Below, piece by piece: positions 45,393-53,852 of a stretch of 64,000 nt of DNA (position 1 is the stretch's first letter; the number at the start of each line of letters is the position of its first letter). Made by a program: the position numbers and the translations under genes. This stretch comes from Frigoribacterium sp. VKM Ac-2836 (lineage in GTDB: Bacteria > Actinomycetota > Actinomycetes > Actinomycetales > Microbacteriaceae): assembly GCF_013248995.1 (NCBI RefSeq), contig NZ_JABRPK010000002.1, positions 744,001-808,000 on the forward strand, in the 5' to 3' direction. The notes below the pieces were generated by a model. That model was not told the DNA's origin. It saw only the letters and a list, made by a program, of their open reading frames with translations, and made no database searches.

Positions 45393-46292
45393 CTACGGCG
45401 AGACCATGCCACCGTTCACGTTGAGCGTCTCGCCGGCGACGAAGCTCGACTCGGCCGACGCGAGGAACACGTAGGCGGGCGCCTGCTCGGCGGGCTGACC
45501 GGCGCGGCCGAGCGGAGCCTCGCTCGAGCCGAACTCGGGCAGCGACTCGGGGTCGACGCCGTCGGTCACCTGCAGCACGGTCCAGGTCGGGCCGGGCGCG
45601 ACGACGTTGACGCGGATGCCCTTCGAGATGAGCTGCTGCGCCATGCCCTTCGACAGGTTGTTGACCGCCCCCTTGGTGGCCGCGTAGTCGAGACGGTCGG
45701 GGGCAGGCGTGTGGGCCTCGGCCGAGGCGGTGTTGATGATCGTCGATCCGGGGGCCAGGTGCGGCACGGCGGCCTTGACGATCCAGAACGGGGCGTAGAC
45801 GTTGGTGCGGAAGGTCAGGTCGAACTGTTCGTCGGTGATGTCGGCGATGTCCTCGTGCCAGACCTGCTTGCCGGCGACGTTGACGACGGCGTCGAGGCCG
45901 CCGAGTCCGTCGACCGCCTTCTCGACGAGTTCACGACAGAAGGAGGCGCTGGTCAGGTCGCCGGGGATCGCCACGGCCTTCTGGCCCGCGGCCTCGATCA
46001 GCGCGATCACGTGGTCGGCGTCGGACTGCTCGCTCGGCAGGTAGTTCAGGGCGATGTCGGCGCCTTCACGGGCGTAGGCGATCGCGACGGCGGCACCGAT
46101 GCCCGAGTCCGCTCCGGTGATCAGGGCCTTGCGGCCGGTCAGGCGTCCGGTGCCGCGGTACGTCTCTTCGCCGAGGTCGGGTACGGGCGTCATCTGCGAC
46201 TGCAGGCCGGGCTCGTCCTGGTGCTGCACCTCGGGGCTGATCGTCGGGTAGAGCGAGCGCGGGTCGGCGAAGGTGTACTGGTCGCGGGTCAT
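45393..46292 (-). CDS. SDR family oxidoreductase (general-stress type)
   Basis: 299 residues from ATG 46292 (GAGAGGAC upstream). An N-terminal extension of ~45 residues (YTFADPRSLYPTISPEVQHQ DEPGLQSQM) precedes the Rossmann core, as in YhdF/GSP39-type stress SDRs: ITGADSGIGAAVA, NYLPSEQSDAD, VVNVAGKQVW, INTASAEAHT with Ser, DYAATKGAV with Tyr/Lys, PGPTWTVLQ and FVAGETLNVNGGMVSP. These are stress-inducible NAD(P)-dependent enzymes with unclear substrates. Converges on the UvrA paralogue. Confidence 0.9.
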   Translation of the reverse strand: MTRDQYTFADPRSLYPTISPEVQHQDEPGLQSQMTPVPDLGEETYRGTGRLTGRKALITGADSGIGAAVAIAYAREGADIALNYLPSEQSDADHVIALIEAAGQKAVAIPGDLTSASFCRELVEKAVDGLGGLDAVVNVAGKQVWHEDIADITDEQFDLTFRTNVYAPFWIVKAAVPHLAPGSTIINTASAEAHTPAPDRLDYAATKGAVNNLSKGMAQQLISKGIRVNVVAPGPTWTVLQVTDGVDPESLPEFGSSEAPLGRAGQPAEQAPAYVFLASAESSFVAGETLNVNGGMVSP

Positions 46293-46424
46293 GCGGAGTC
46301 CTCTCAGGTTCGCCGTGCCGGTGGCGGAGGGTGTCACGGCGGCACGATGCGGTGCACGGTACGCCGGGTGGACTCCGTGCCGTACCCCGCCGCCTCCGCG
46401 CCCGACCGCGCACCTCTCGACGAA

Positions 46425-46480
46425 CGAGTGGCCCCGAATGGTCGTCCGCTCGGTAGCGGAGGACCGTTCGGGACCACTCG
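46425..46480. repeat. Long intergenic hairpin D with regular mismatches
   Basis: Two 26-base arms (CGAGTGGCCCCGAATGGTCG… and …GACCGTTCGGGACCACTCG) pair around a four-base loop CGGT with three single mismatches, spaced between paired blocks of 7, 6, 4 and 6. It lies in the 208-base gap between the SDR gene start (46292) and the DUF4190 stop (46501). Confidence 0.8.
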
Positions 46481-46500
46481 ACGGCGTACGCGGCGTGCGG

Positions 46501-46794
46501 CTAGAAGTTCTGCGTCATGATCAGCGCGCCGGCGATCATCGAACCGATGTTGGCCAGGATGCCGATGAAGCCGAGCACGATGCCGACGGTCGCGAGGGTG
46601 CGGGCGGCGGGCTCGCGCTTGCGCGACAGGAAGCCGAGCACCACGGCGGCGATGGCGAAGAGGATCCACAGCACGGGCAGGAACAGGCAGAAGACGATGC
46701 TGATGATGCCGAAGACGAGCGACAGGATGCCCATCGTCTTCTTGCTCGTCGTGGCGGGGCCGCTGGCTCCGGGGTAGGGGGTGGCGTCACTCAT
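46501..46794 (-). CDS. DUF4190-type small membrane protein
   Basis: 97 residues from ATG 46794. A soluble N-terminus (SDATPYPGASGPATTSKKTM) and three helices: GILSLVFGIISIVFCLFLPV, LWILFAIAAVVLGFLSRKRE and LATVGIVLGFIGILANIGSM. GILSLVFGI and VLGFLSRKR are the DUF4190 pattern. No known activity; often found as stand-alone membrane proteins. Single gene. Confidence 0.82.
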   Translation of the reverse strand: MSDATPYPGASGPATTSKKTMGILSLVFGIISIVFCLFLPVLWILFAIAAVVLGFLSRKREPAARTLATVGIVLGFIGILANIGSMIAGALIMTQNF

Positions 46795-46934
46795 GTCGGG
46801 TCTCCTCGGGATCGGGATGAGGTTTTCTCGTCGAATCTAGTGACGTTCGGGTGGCGAGGGCCGCCTGATCGTTCGCGTCACGGAAGACCCGGTGACCGTC
46901 GGCGCGGATCGGTCGCCGTCTGGGCGCGCGGCCG

Positions 46935-47321
46935 TCAGCGGCTGACGGCGAACGTCGGGGGAGGCGCGTCCACCGTCGTCGCGGTGCCGCACGCGATCGC
47001 GCGGCTGATCCGCTCGACCAGTTGGTCCGGCACGGGACGGCCCCAGCCGAAGGCGACCGTGTCCTTCGCGCGTCGGTGCGGGGAGACGTCGCCTTCGAGG
47101 GTTTCGTCGAACCGGGGCACGGGATAGATGCCGAGGTGCCGGGTCCAGGCCGCGAAGTACAGCGTCCGCCCGTCGTCGAACCGGATCGAGGGCATCCCGT
47201 ACCGCAGGCTCTCCACGCCGCCGGCACACCCCGCGTGGATGGCTCGTCTCACCCGTTCGAGGGCTTCCCGCTTCTCGGGCGGGAATCCTGCGATGTACTG
47301 ATCGACCACGCTGTCGTTCAT
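46935..47321 (-). CDS. DUF1801/YdhG-like protein
   Basis: 128 residues from ATG 47321; the frame is open upstream but unlikely coding. Matches the DUF1801 fold (frataxin/YdhG-like): VVDQYIAGFPPEKREALERV, ESLRYGMPSIRFDDGRTLYF, RHLGIYPVPRFDETLEGD and DTVAFGWGRPVPDQLVERIS. Members include putative iron chaperones, but the activity of this branch is not established. Single gene. Confidence 0.85.
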   Translation of the reverse strand: MNDSVVDQYIAGFPPEKREALERVRRAIHAGCAGGVESLRYGMPSIRFDDGRTLYFAAWTRHLGIYPVPRFDETLEGDVSPHRRAKDTVAFGWGRPVPDQLVERISRAIACGTATTVDAPPPTFAVSR

Positions 47322-47406
47322 GACGAGTCCTCTCGTTCGCTGGGCACCAGTGTGCGACGGAACGGCCCGGACCGCCAGCCCCCGGGCCGCTCGACGGGGA
47401 GGCGGT

Positions 47407-47628
47407 CTACTCCCCGTTCGCGACGGTCTCGATCCAATCGGTGGCTTCGTCCGACAGGTGGAAACCGTCCGCATCGTGCCGACCGACCCACCACGCATCC
47501 GATGCGATGTCACCGCCGGCGGCCACGATGCTCTCGAGGATGTCAGGAGCCACCGCGTCACCATTGCGGGCGATGAGCGATGCCCGGGCCCGATCGTCCA
47601 ACGTCGCCCACCATTCCAAGGTCTTCAT
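47407..47628 (-). CDS. Small hypothetical protein, second of an overlapping pair
   Basis: 73 residues from ATG 47628 in ATGA, overlapping the previous stop by four bases. Sequence MKTLEWWATLDDRARASLIA, RNGDAVAPDILESIVAAGGD and WWVGRHDADGFHLSDEATDW: acidic, Trp-rich, probably a small helical domain. No family recognised. Strict coupling to a short helical partner gives the two-gene, toxin-antitoxin-like format, without a recognised toxin fold. Confidence 0.55.
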   Translation of the reverse strand: MKTLEWWATLDDRARASLIARNGDAVAPDILESIVAAGGDIASDAWWVGRHDADGFHLSDEATDWIETVANGE

Positions 47629-47888
47629 GTCGACAGTGTCGCCCTCGACGGCGCACGCGAGGGGGTTTCGGTGCTGTCGAGTTCGGCGATGTCCGACTGG
47701 ATGTCGCCGAATCGTGTCCATGCTTCGGCCGTGGTGATCTCCGCTCGGGCGAGCGACGCGATGATGCGCTCCAGTCGGGTCGTCAGCTGGTTGACGACGT
47801 CGACGTCGCGACCCGACCGGGTCTCCAGGTCGTGGATGATCTGGGCCCTGGTCGAGACCAAGGCGGACTGCATGACGTCGGCTCGCAT
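47625..47888 (-). CDS. Small helical hypothetical protein, first of an overlapping pair
   Basis: 87 residues from ATG 47888. Mostly one or two amphipathic helices (MQSALVSTRAQIIHDLETRS, VDVVNQLTTRLERIIASLAR, EAWTRFGDIQSDIAELDSTE), suggestive of a coiled coil or dimerisation protein, with a Ser/Thr/Arg tail. Unrecognised. The downstream 73-residue gene starts within its stop codon. Upstream, 47970-48020 carries a short stretch (GAGGTCTGGGCTG-ACTGCAAC) like the middle of the dispersed repeat. Confidence 0.55.
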   Translation of the reverse strand: MRADVMQSALVSTRAQIIHDLETRSGRDVDVVNQLTTRLERIIASLARAEITTAEAWTRFGDIQSDIAELDSTETPSRAPSRATLST

Positions 47889-48101
47889 GCGACGACTCCC
47901 GGATGCTCGCTGGTGCCGGTGTTCGGGGGGAGTAGATGAACGAGGCGGCCGGTGGGGTCCGGCCGTGCTGGATCAGCGAGGTCTGGGCTGACTGCAACAG
48001 AAGTTACGCCCGGATCGCGGTATGCACCAGCACGCACCCGCCCGTCGTCGCCGACCTCGGCGTCGGGAGACCCCCGCGCCTCCCCGGCACCGCGCCTCCT
48101 G

Positions 48102-48162
48102 GACGACGGGCGTCCCCGCCCGCACGGCTCCTCGTGAGAGGGCGCGCGGACGGGGACGTCGT
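48102..48162 (-). terminator. Probable terminator of the surface-protein gene
   Basis: GACGACGGGCGTCCCCGCCCGC pairs imperfectly with GCGCGCGGACGGGGACGTCGT across 18 bases, 12 bases beyond the minus-strand stop at 48174. Two direct copies of the CGCGCCTCC motif (48076 and 48092) lie next to it. The rest of 47889-48173 has no gene. Confidence 0.5.
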
Positions 48163-48173
48163 GGCGCCGGGCG

Positions 48174-51100
48174 TCACTCGGCGCGGCGACCCCGGATCGG
48201 GCCGGTGACGCGACGACCGCGACGCGAGAGCGCCAGGCCGAGGGCGACCCCGAGCAGGGCCATGGCCGCGATGCCGAGCACGGAGGCGCTGCCGGTGAAG
48301 GCGAGCTGCGTCGCCGTCAGGATCATCGGGAACGTCACGGTGACGACGGCCTGGACCGTCACCCCGGCCGTGTCGGTCACGCGGTACTGCACCGAGGCCT
48401 TCGAGTCGAAGCCGGCCTCGGGGGTGAACACGACGCTGCCGTCGACGACCGTCCAGGTGCCCGTACCGGGCACGGCCAGCGTGCTGACCCCGTCACCGGT
48501 CGCCGGGTCGACGATCACGACGGTGCCGCGGTCGAAGGTCGCACCCTGGGTGGGGCTGTCGTTCGCCGTGACGTCGACCGTGACGGCGTGGTCGGTCGTG
48601 CCGCGCTGCTCGTCGTCGACCGCGACGGCCGCACCGAGCACGGTGATGGTCACCGTCGCACGGGACGTCTGCCCCGAGGCGTCGGTCGCCGTGTAGTCGA
48701 ACGGGTCGACCCCGACGAAGCCGACGTCCGGCAGGTACTCGTACGAGCCGTCGCGCTGCATCGTCACGGTGCCGTGTGCGGGCTCCGAGGCCAGGGTGAC
48801 CCAGAGAACCGACCCGTCGTCGTTGCCCAGCACGCCGCCGACCTTGCCCGACACCAGGCGTTGCCCGGCGATCGTCGTGCCCTGGTCGTCCACGGCCTTG
48901 ACGCCCACGGTGATGCGGACCGCGGCGGTGACGCTGCCGCTGTCGCGGTCGGTGACCGTGTAGGTGACGGCGTCCGGGCCGGAGTAGCCGGCCGTCGGCG
49001 CGTAGACCAGGCGACCACCGGCGTCGATGGTGACCGTGCCGTGGGTGGCGGTGCCCGTCGTGGTGACGTGCAGGCCCGTGCCCAGGTCGTTGCCCAGCAC
49101 GCCGGGGGCGGACACGGTCAGTGTCGTGTCGGCCGGGGTCGAGGCCTCGTCGTCGACCGCCGTCGGCAGCACCGTGATGGTGACGGTGCCCGTGCGGGTC
49201 TGCCCCTCGGTGTCGGTCGCCGTGTAGGTGAAGGCGTCCACACCCGAGAAGCCGGCCGTCGGCGTGTAGACGTACGAACCGTCCTTCGCCAGGGCGACCG
49301 TGCCGTGGGCGGGGCGCCCGTCGAGCGTCGCGGTCAGCGAGCTGCCCGAGTCGTTCGAGAGCACGCCGTGTGCGGCGTCGACGGTGAGCGGTGTGCCGGC
49401 GTGGGTCGTTCCGGCGTCGTCCACGGCGAGGGCGCCGACGACGATCGTGGCGGTGGCCTTCGTGGCGTGGCCCGACGCGTCGGCCGCGGTGTACTCGACC
49501 CGGTCGGTTCCCGAGAAGCCCGCGTCCGGCGTGTAGACGAACGTCCCGTCCGCGCGGGTGGCGATCGTGCCGTGCGCCGGGGTGCCGACGCTCGTCACGG
49601 TCAGGCCGGTGCCGAGGTCGTTCACGAGCAGGCCGGGGGCCGGCACGGTGAGCGTGGTCGCGGCGGGCGTCGTGTAGCGGTCGTCGATCGCCCGGGGCGC
49701 CACGGTGACGGTGACCGTCGCGGTGTCGGTGCCGCCGTCACGGTCGGTGACCGTGTAGACCACGATGTCGTCGCCCGAGAACCCGGGTGCCGGCGTGTAG
49801 TCGAACGTGCCGTCCGGAGCGATCGTCACGGTGCCGTGCGGCGCCGGGGTGACCCCGGAGACGGTCAGGCCGGTGCCGACGTCGTTGCCGACCACGCCCG
49901 GGGTGACGACCGTCACGTGACCGCCGGCCACGACGGTGGCGACGTCGTCGACGGCCTTCGGGGCGACCACGATCGTCACGGTGCCCGTGCCCTTCTGACC
50001 GGCGCCGTCGGTGACCTCGTAGCCGAAGGTGTCCTTGCCCGAGGTGCCGGGCGTCGGCGTGTAGGTGTACGAGCCGTCGGGGCCCATGGTCACGGAGCCG
50101 GTCTTCGGCCGGTCGGTGACCTTCGCCGTGAGGTCGGTGCCCGTGTCGTTCGTCAGCACGCCGTGCGCGGCGTCCACGACGAGGGGCTGGTCGGCGACCG
50201 TGCCGCCGACGGGTGAGTCGTCGACCACGATCGGACCGACGTGGATCGTCACGGTCGCTACGTCCGAGCCGCTGGACGGGTCGGTGGCGCGGTAGCTCAG
50301 CTGGTCGGTGCCCGAGAAGCCGTCGGCGGGCGCGTAGGTGATGGTGCCACCGGCCGCGATCGTCACGGTGCCGTGGGCCGGGGCGTCGACGAGCTCGGCG
50401 CGCAGGTCGGTGCCCAGGTCGTTGCCGAGTACGCCGGGCGCCGCGACCGTGACCGCGGTGTCGGCCTTCGTCGACGTCACGTCGTCGACGGCGTCGGGCA
50501 CGACGACGACGGTCACGATACCCGTGCTCTTCTGCCCCTCGGCGTCCGTCGCCGTGTAGGTGAAGCCGTCGGTGCCCGAGAAGCCCGTCGCGGGGGTGTA
50601 GACGTACGAGCCGTCCTTCGCGACGGTCACGTCACCGTGGCGGGGGGTGCCGTCGAGCGCAGCCGAGAGGCCGGTGCCGCGGTCGTTCGCGAGCACGCCC
50701 GTCGCGGCGTCGACCGACAGGGGCCGGCCCGCGGTGGCGGTGCCCTGGTCGGCCACGGCCAGGTCGCCGACGATCACCCAGGCGCGGGCCGTCGCGGTCC
50801 GACCCGAGGCGTCGGTCATCTGGTACTCGAACGAGTCGGTGCCCGAGGTGCCGGAGTCCGGCGTGTAGCTCCAGGTGCCGTCGGCGTCCACCGTCACGGA
50901 GCCGTGCGAGGGGCTGCCGTGGTCGGTGACGCGGAGGCCGATGCCGAGGTCGTTGCCGAGCAGGCCGGGCGCCGCGATCGACACGATCGTGCCGTTCGGG
51001 GTCTCGGCCTGGTCGTCCACGGCCAGCGGCTTCACGGTGATCGTCACCGTCGCGGTCGAGGTGCGGCCCGCGGCGTCGGCGACCTGGTAGGTCACCGTGT

Positions 51101-53612
51101 CGGTGCCCGAGAAGCCGGGTGCCGGCGTGTAGTCGAACTCGCCGGTCGGGGCGATCGTCGCGGTGCCGTGCTGCGGCTCGGCCACGACGGCGGCCGTCAG
51201 GCCCGTGCCGAGGTCGTTGCCGAGCACGCCGGGCCCGTCGACGTGGGCGTTACCGCCCGCCGTGACCTGCACGGCGTCGTCGACGGCCTTCGGGGCGACC
51301 GCCACGGTGGCCGTCGCGGTGCTCGTGACCCCGTTGCCGTCGGTCAGGGTGTACGTGAACGAGTCCGTGCCCGAGAAGCCCTTCTCGGGCGTGTGGACGA
51401 ACGAGCCGTCCGGCGACACCACGACGGTGCCGTGCGAGGGGGCGGTGGCGACCGCGGCGGTCAGGGGACCGGTGCCGCCGTCGTTCGCCAGCAGGCCGCG
51501 GCCGGCCGGGACGTCGAGGGGCGCATCCGCGACGGCGTCGACCGAGTCGTCGGAGGCGCGGGGGGCGACCGTCACGGTGACCGTGGCGGTGGCGGTGTCG
51601 GTGCCGCCCTGACCGTCGGTGACGGTGTAGTCGACGGTGTCGGTGCCCGAGAAGTCGTCCGCCGGTGAGTAGAGCACGTCGCCCGCAGGGGTGACCGACG
51701 CGGTGCCGTGGCCCGGCGTCGAGACGGCGGTGACCTTCGTGTCGGTGCCGTCGTCGTTCGCGGTGAGGGCGCTGCCGGTGATGGTCGTCGGGGTGCCCGC
51801 CACCGCGGTGGCCGTGTCGTCGACGGCGGTGGGCAGCACGGTGATGGTCACCGTGCTCGTGGTGCTCTCGCCTGCGGCGTCGGTCGCCGTGTAGGTGAAC
51901 GAGTCGGTGCCCGAGAAACCGTCGGCCGGGACGTACCGGAAAGAACCGTCGCGCCCGAGCACGAGGGAGCCGTGCGAGGGGCGGGTGGTGACGGCGGCGG
52001 TCAGCCCGCTGCCCGAGTCGTTCGACAGAACGCCCGCGGCGGCGTCGACCACGAGGGCCTGCCCGGCACGCGAGGTCGCGACGTCGTCGCTGCCGGCCGG
52101 GGTGACGGTGATCGTGACCGTCGAGGTCGACGTGCCACCGCCTCCGTCGGTCGTCGTGTACCGGAAGGTGTCGGTGCCCGAGAAGCCCACGGCCGGCGTG
52201 TAGACGTACGAGCCGTCGGCCGCGACCGAGGCCTCGCCGTGCGCCGGCCGGGTGTTCGAGGTGACGGTGAGGTCCGTGCCGGCGTCGTTGGAGAGGACGC
52301 CCGGCACGGCGACCGTCAGAGTGCTTCCGGAGGCGGTGGTCCCGGTGTCGTCGGAGGCCGCGGCCGAGAGCGCCACCACGGTGTTGGAGAAGGTGCAGAC
52401 CACGTCGGTGCCGTCGGCGGTGGTCGCCGACGGGAAGGTGAACCGGGCGACGTCGCCGACGCCGTCGGCGACGAGCGCGCTCGTGTCGGTGGCCGGGTCC
52501 TTGTTCACGTTGAGGCAGGACCATGTCGTGCGGTAGTCCGCGAGGCGTGTGGTGCCCGCCGCGGACTGCGTCACGGTGTACTGGCGCTGGGGGATCGTCA
52601 GGGCGGCACCCGCGACCTGGTCCTGGACGCCCGTCTTCTTGCCGGCCGTGGTCGTCCGGTTGCCGGGGTTGCTCTCGTCGACGCCGCCGCCCGAGACGGC
52701 GAGGGCGAACTGGTCGCCGCTCTTCCAGCGGGACGTCACGTCGGCCGCGCCGGTGAGTGTGTTGGCGTAGTTGCAGCTCGCGAGGTCGGTCAGGTCGAAC
52801 CCGGCGGACGTCGGGATCGCCTGGCCCACCTGCTGACCCGAGGCCGGGTCGAGCTTGATGATCGACCTGGCACTCGAGACGTAGAGGTAGCCGTCCGAGG
52901 TGAAGGCGATGCCGGGGCTGTTCGTCCGGGTGGGCAGGGTCGCCACGAGCGAGGTCTCGAGGGCGGGAGCGCCGGCGGCCTCTTTCTCGGTGGGGATCGT
53001 GGTCTCGTCGACCCGTCGCACCTGGTTGCCGGTCACGACGAAGAGCAGGCCGCGGGTGCTGAAGGCGAAGTCGCCGTTCCGGTCGCCGATCAGCCCGCCG
53101 ATGGTGCCGACGCGCCCGATCTTCGTGCCGGTGCCGGCGGGGTCGTACGCGCCGAGGGCCGCGCTGGCCCCGTTGCTGCCGTAGTAGTAGATGCCCGTGG
53201 CGGGGTTGACCGCGCCTCGGATCAGGGTCTGCGCCGAGTCGATGTCCGCCACCGTGGTGACCTTGCCCGAGGTGGTCGAGTAGCGGGCGAGCGTGCTGCC
53301 ACCGTTCTGCATCGCGTAGGCGTCGATGCCGTTTCGGCTGATTCCGAGCGCGTTGTTGGCGGGCGCGAGCGGGTTGGTGCCCGCGAGGACCGGGGTCGCC
53401 GCGCCGGTCGTCGCGTCGATGGACACGAACTGGCCGTCGTTCCCCGTGGCGTAGAGGGTGTTCTGATCGCAGGACAGCGAGTCGGCGGCCCGCGCCGGCG
53501 TCGGCGAGACGGCCTGCGTGACGGCGACGGCCGCGAGCAGGGAGGCGGTGGCGAAGGCGGCGAACGAGAGGGCGCGACGGCGGGGGCGCGCAGGGGCGCG
53601 GAGAAGCGACAT
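48174..53612 (-). CDS. Giant cadherin-like repeat surface protein, LAFTG-anchored
   Basis: 1,812 residues from ATG 53612 (GAGGA upstream). A Sec signal (RRRALSFAAFATASLLAAVA … PARAA) is followed by a ~370-residue domain resembling a beta-propeller (SLSCDQNTLYATGNDGQFVS, TFSNTVV at its end). From ~415 come fourteen ~88-residue Ig-like/cadherin_5-type repeats (AVDD…GVLGNDLGTGL…HGTVTI…YTPAPGFSGTDTVTYTVTD…TVTV), then one CshA-type repeat (AVAVDDEQRGTTDHAVTVDV). The C-terminus has LAFTG at ~1769, a helix (VLGIAAMALLGVALGLAL) and SRRGRRV: a sortase signal. Expected role is adhesion or biofilm formation. Near-identical repeat DNA makes recombination between units likely. Confidence 0.9.
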   Translation of the reverse strand: MSLLRAPARPRRRALSFAAFATASLLAAVAVTQAVSPTPARAADSLSCDQNTLYATGNDGQFVSIDATTGAATPVLAGTNPLAPANNALGISRNGIDAYAMQNGGSTLARYSTTSGKVTTVADIDSAQTLIRGAVNPATGIYYYGSNGASAALGAYDPAGTGTKIGRVGTIGGLIGDRNGDFAFSTRGLLFVVTGNQVRRVDETTIPTEKEAAGAPALETSLVATLPTRTNSPGIAFTSDGYLYVSSARSIIKLDPASGQQVGQAIPTSAGFDLTDLASCNYANTLTGAADVTSRWKSGDQFALAVSGGGVDESNPGNRTTTAGKKTGVQDQVAGAALTIPQRQYTVTQSAAGTTRLADYRTTWSCLNVNKDPATDTSALVADGVGDVARFTFPSATTADGTDVVCTFSNTVVALSAAASDDTGTTASGSTLTVAVPGVLSNDAGTDLTVTSNTRPAHGEASVAADGSYVYTPAVGFSGTDTFRYTTTDGGGGTSTSTVTITVTPAGSDDVATSRAGQALVVDAAAGVLSNDSGSGLTAAVTTRPSHGSLVLGRDGSFRYVPADGFSGTDSFTYTATDAAGESTTSTVTITVLPTAVDDTATAVAGTPTTITGSALTANDDGTDTKVTAVSTPGHGTASVTPAGDVLYSPADDFSGTDTVDYTVTDGQGGTDTATATVTVTVAPRASDDSVDAVADAPLDVPAGRGLLANDGGTGPLTAAVATAPSHGTVVVSPDGSFVHTPEKGFSGTDSFTYTLTDGNGVTSTATATVAVAPKAVDDAVQVTAGGNAHVDGPGVLGNDLGTGLTAAVVAEPQHGTATIAPTGEFDYTPAPGFSGTDTVTYQVADAAGRTSTATVTITVKPLAVDDQAETPNGTIVSIAAPGLLGNDLGIGLRVTDHGSPSHGSVTVDADGTWSYTPDSGTSGTDSFEYQMTDASGRTATARAWVIVGDLAVADQGTATAGRPLSVDAATGVLANDRGTGLSAALDGTPRHGDVTVAKDGSYVYTPATGFSGTDGFTYTATDAEGQKSTGIVTVVVVPDAVDDVTSTKADTAVTVAAPGVLGNDLGTDLRAELVDAPAHGTVTIAAGGTITYAPADGFSGTDQLSYRATDPSSGSDVATVTIHVGPIVVDDSPVGGTVADQPLVVDAAHGVLTNDTGTDLTAKVTDRPKTGSVTMGPDGSYTYTPTPGTSGKDTFGYEVTDGAGQKGTGTVTIVVAPKAVDDVATVVAGGHVTVVTPGVVGNDVGTGLTVSGVTPAPHGTVTIAPDGTFDYTPAPGFSGDDIVVYTVTDRDGGTDTATVTVTVAPRAIDDRYTTPAATTLTVPAPGLLVNDLGTGLTVTSVGTPAHGTIATRADGTFVYTPDAGFSGTDRVEYTAADASGHATKATATIVVGALAVDDAGTTHAGTPLTVDAAHGVLSNDSGSSLTATLDGRPAHGTVALAKDGSYVYTPTAGFSGVDAFTYTATDTEGQTRTGTVTITVLPTAVDDEASTPADTTLTVSAPGVLGNDLGTGLHVTTTGTATHGTVTIDAGGRLVYAPTAGYSGPDAVTYTVTDRDSGSVTAAVRITVGVKAVDDQGTTIAGQRLVSGKVGGVLGNDDGSVLWVTLASEPAHGTVTMQRDGSYEYLPDVGFVGVDPFDYTATDASGQTSRATVTITVLGAAVAVDDEQRGTTDHAVTVDVTANDSPTQGATFDRGTVVIVDPATGDGVSTLAVPGTGTWTVVDGSVVFTPEAGFDSKASVQYRVTDTAGVTVQAVVTVTFPMILTATQLAFTGSASVLGIAAMALLGVALGLALSRRGRRVTGPIRGRRAE

Positions 53613-53676
53613 GGGGTTGTGTCCTCGGGTGGGGGCGTCCGGCCGGGTCGGATCCGGTCGGACGTCGGTCCTGCTC

Positions 53677-53770
53677 GACATGCGGGGGTTCAGGCGCCCG
53701 CATGTCGCCCCCACGGGTACGGGGGCTCCACGGAAGTGGATGTTTCGACAATAAAGCTTCTTGTTTGTCG
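53677..53770 (-). promoter_or_regulatory. Structured 5' leader with three stacked hairpins
   Basis: Three adjacent stem-loops precede the surface-protein gene: GACATGCGGG/CCCGCATGTC (53677-53706), GCCCCC/GGGGGC (53707-53726) and TCCAC-GGAA-GTGGA (53727-53740), with no spacer between them. Beyond them (53746-53770) CGACAATAAAGCTTCTTGTTTGTCG-like sequence is AT-rich with inverted CGACAA/TTGTCG ends, likely the promoter/operator. An RNA-level switch or mRNA stabiliser is plausible; I do not recognise a riboswitch class. Confidence 0.55.
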
Positions 53771-53852
53771 AGCGGAGTCCCCAGAGCGGGGGGCATCGAT
53801 GTCCGCCTTGTGGGGGACGTGTGGGTACTCGGCCGAGGTCTACCCTCGTCGC

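Noticed and set aside
48174-53612. Regular repeats suggestive of a CRISPR-like array
   Set aside because: The period is ~264 bp, coding, in frame and with protein-level conservation; no short spacers or cas genes.
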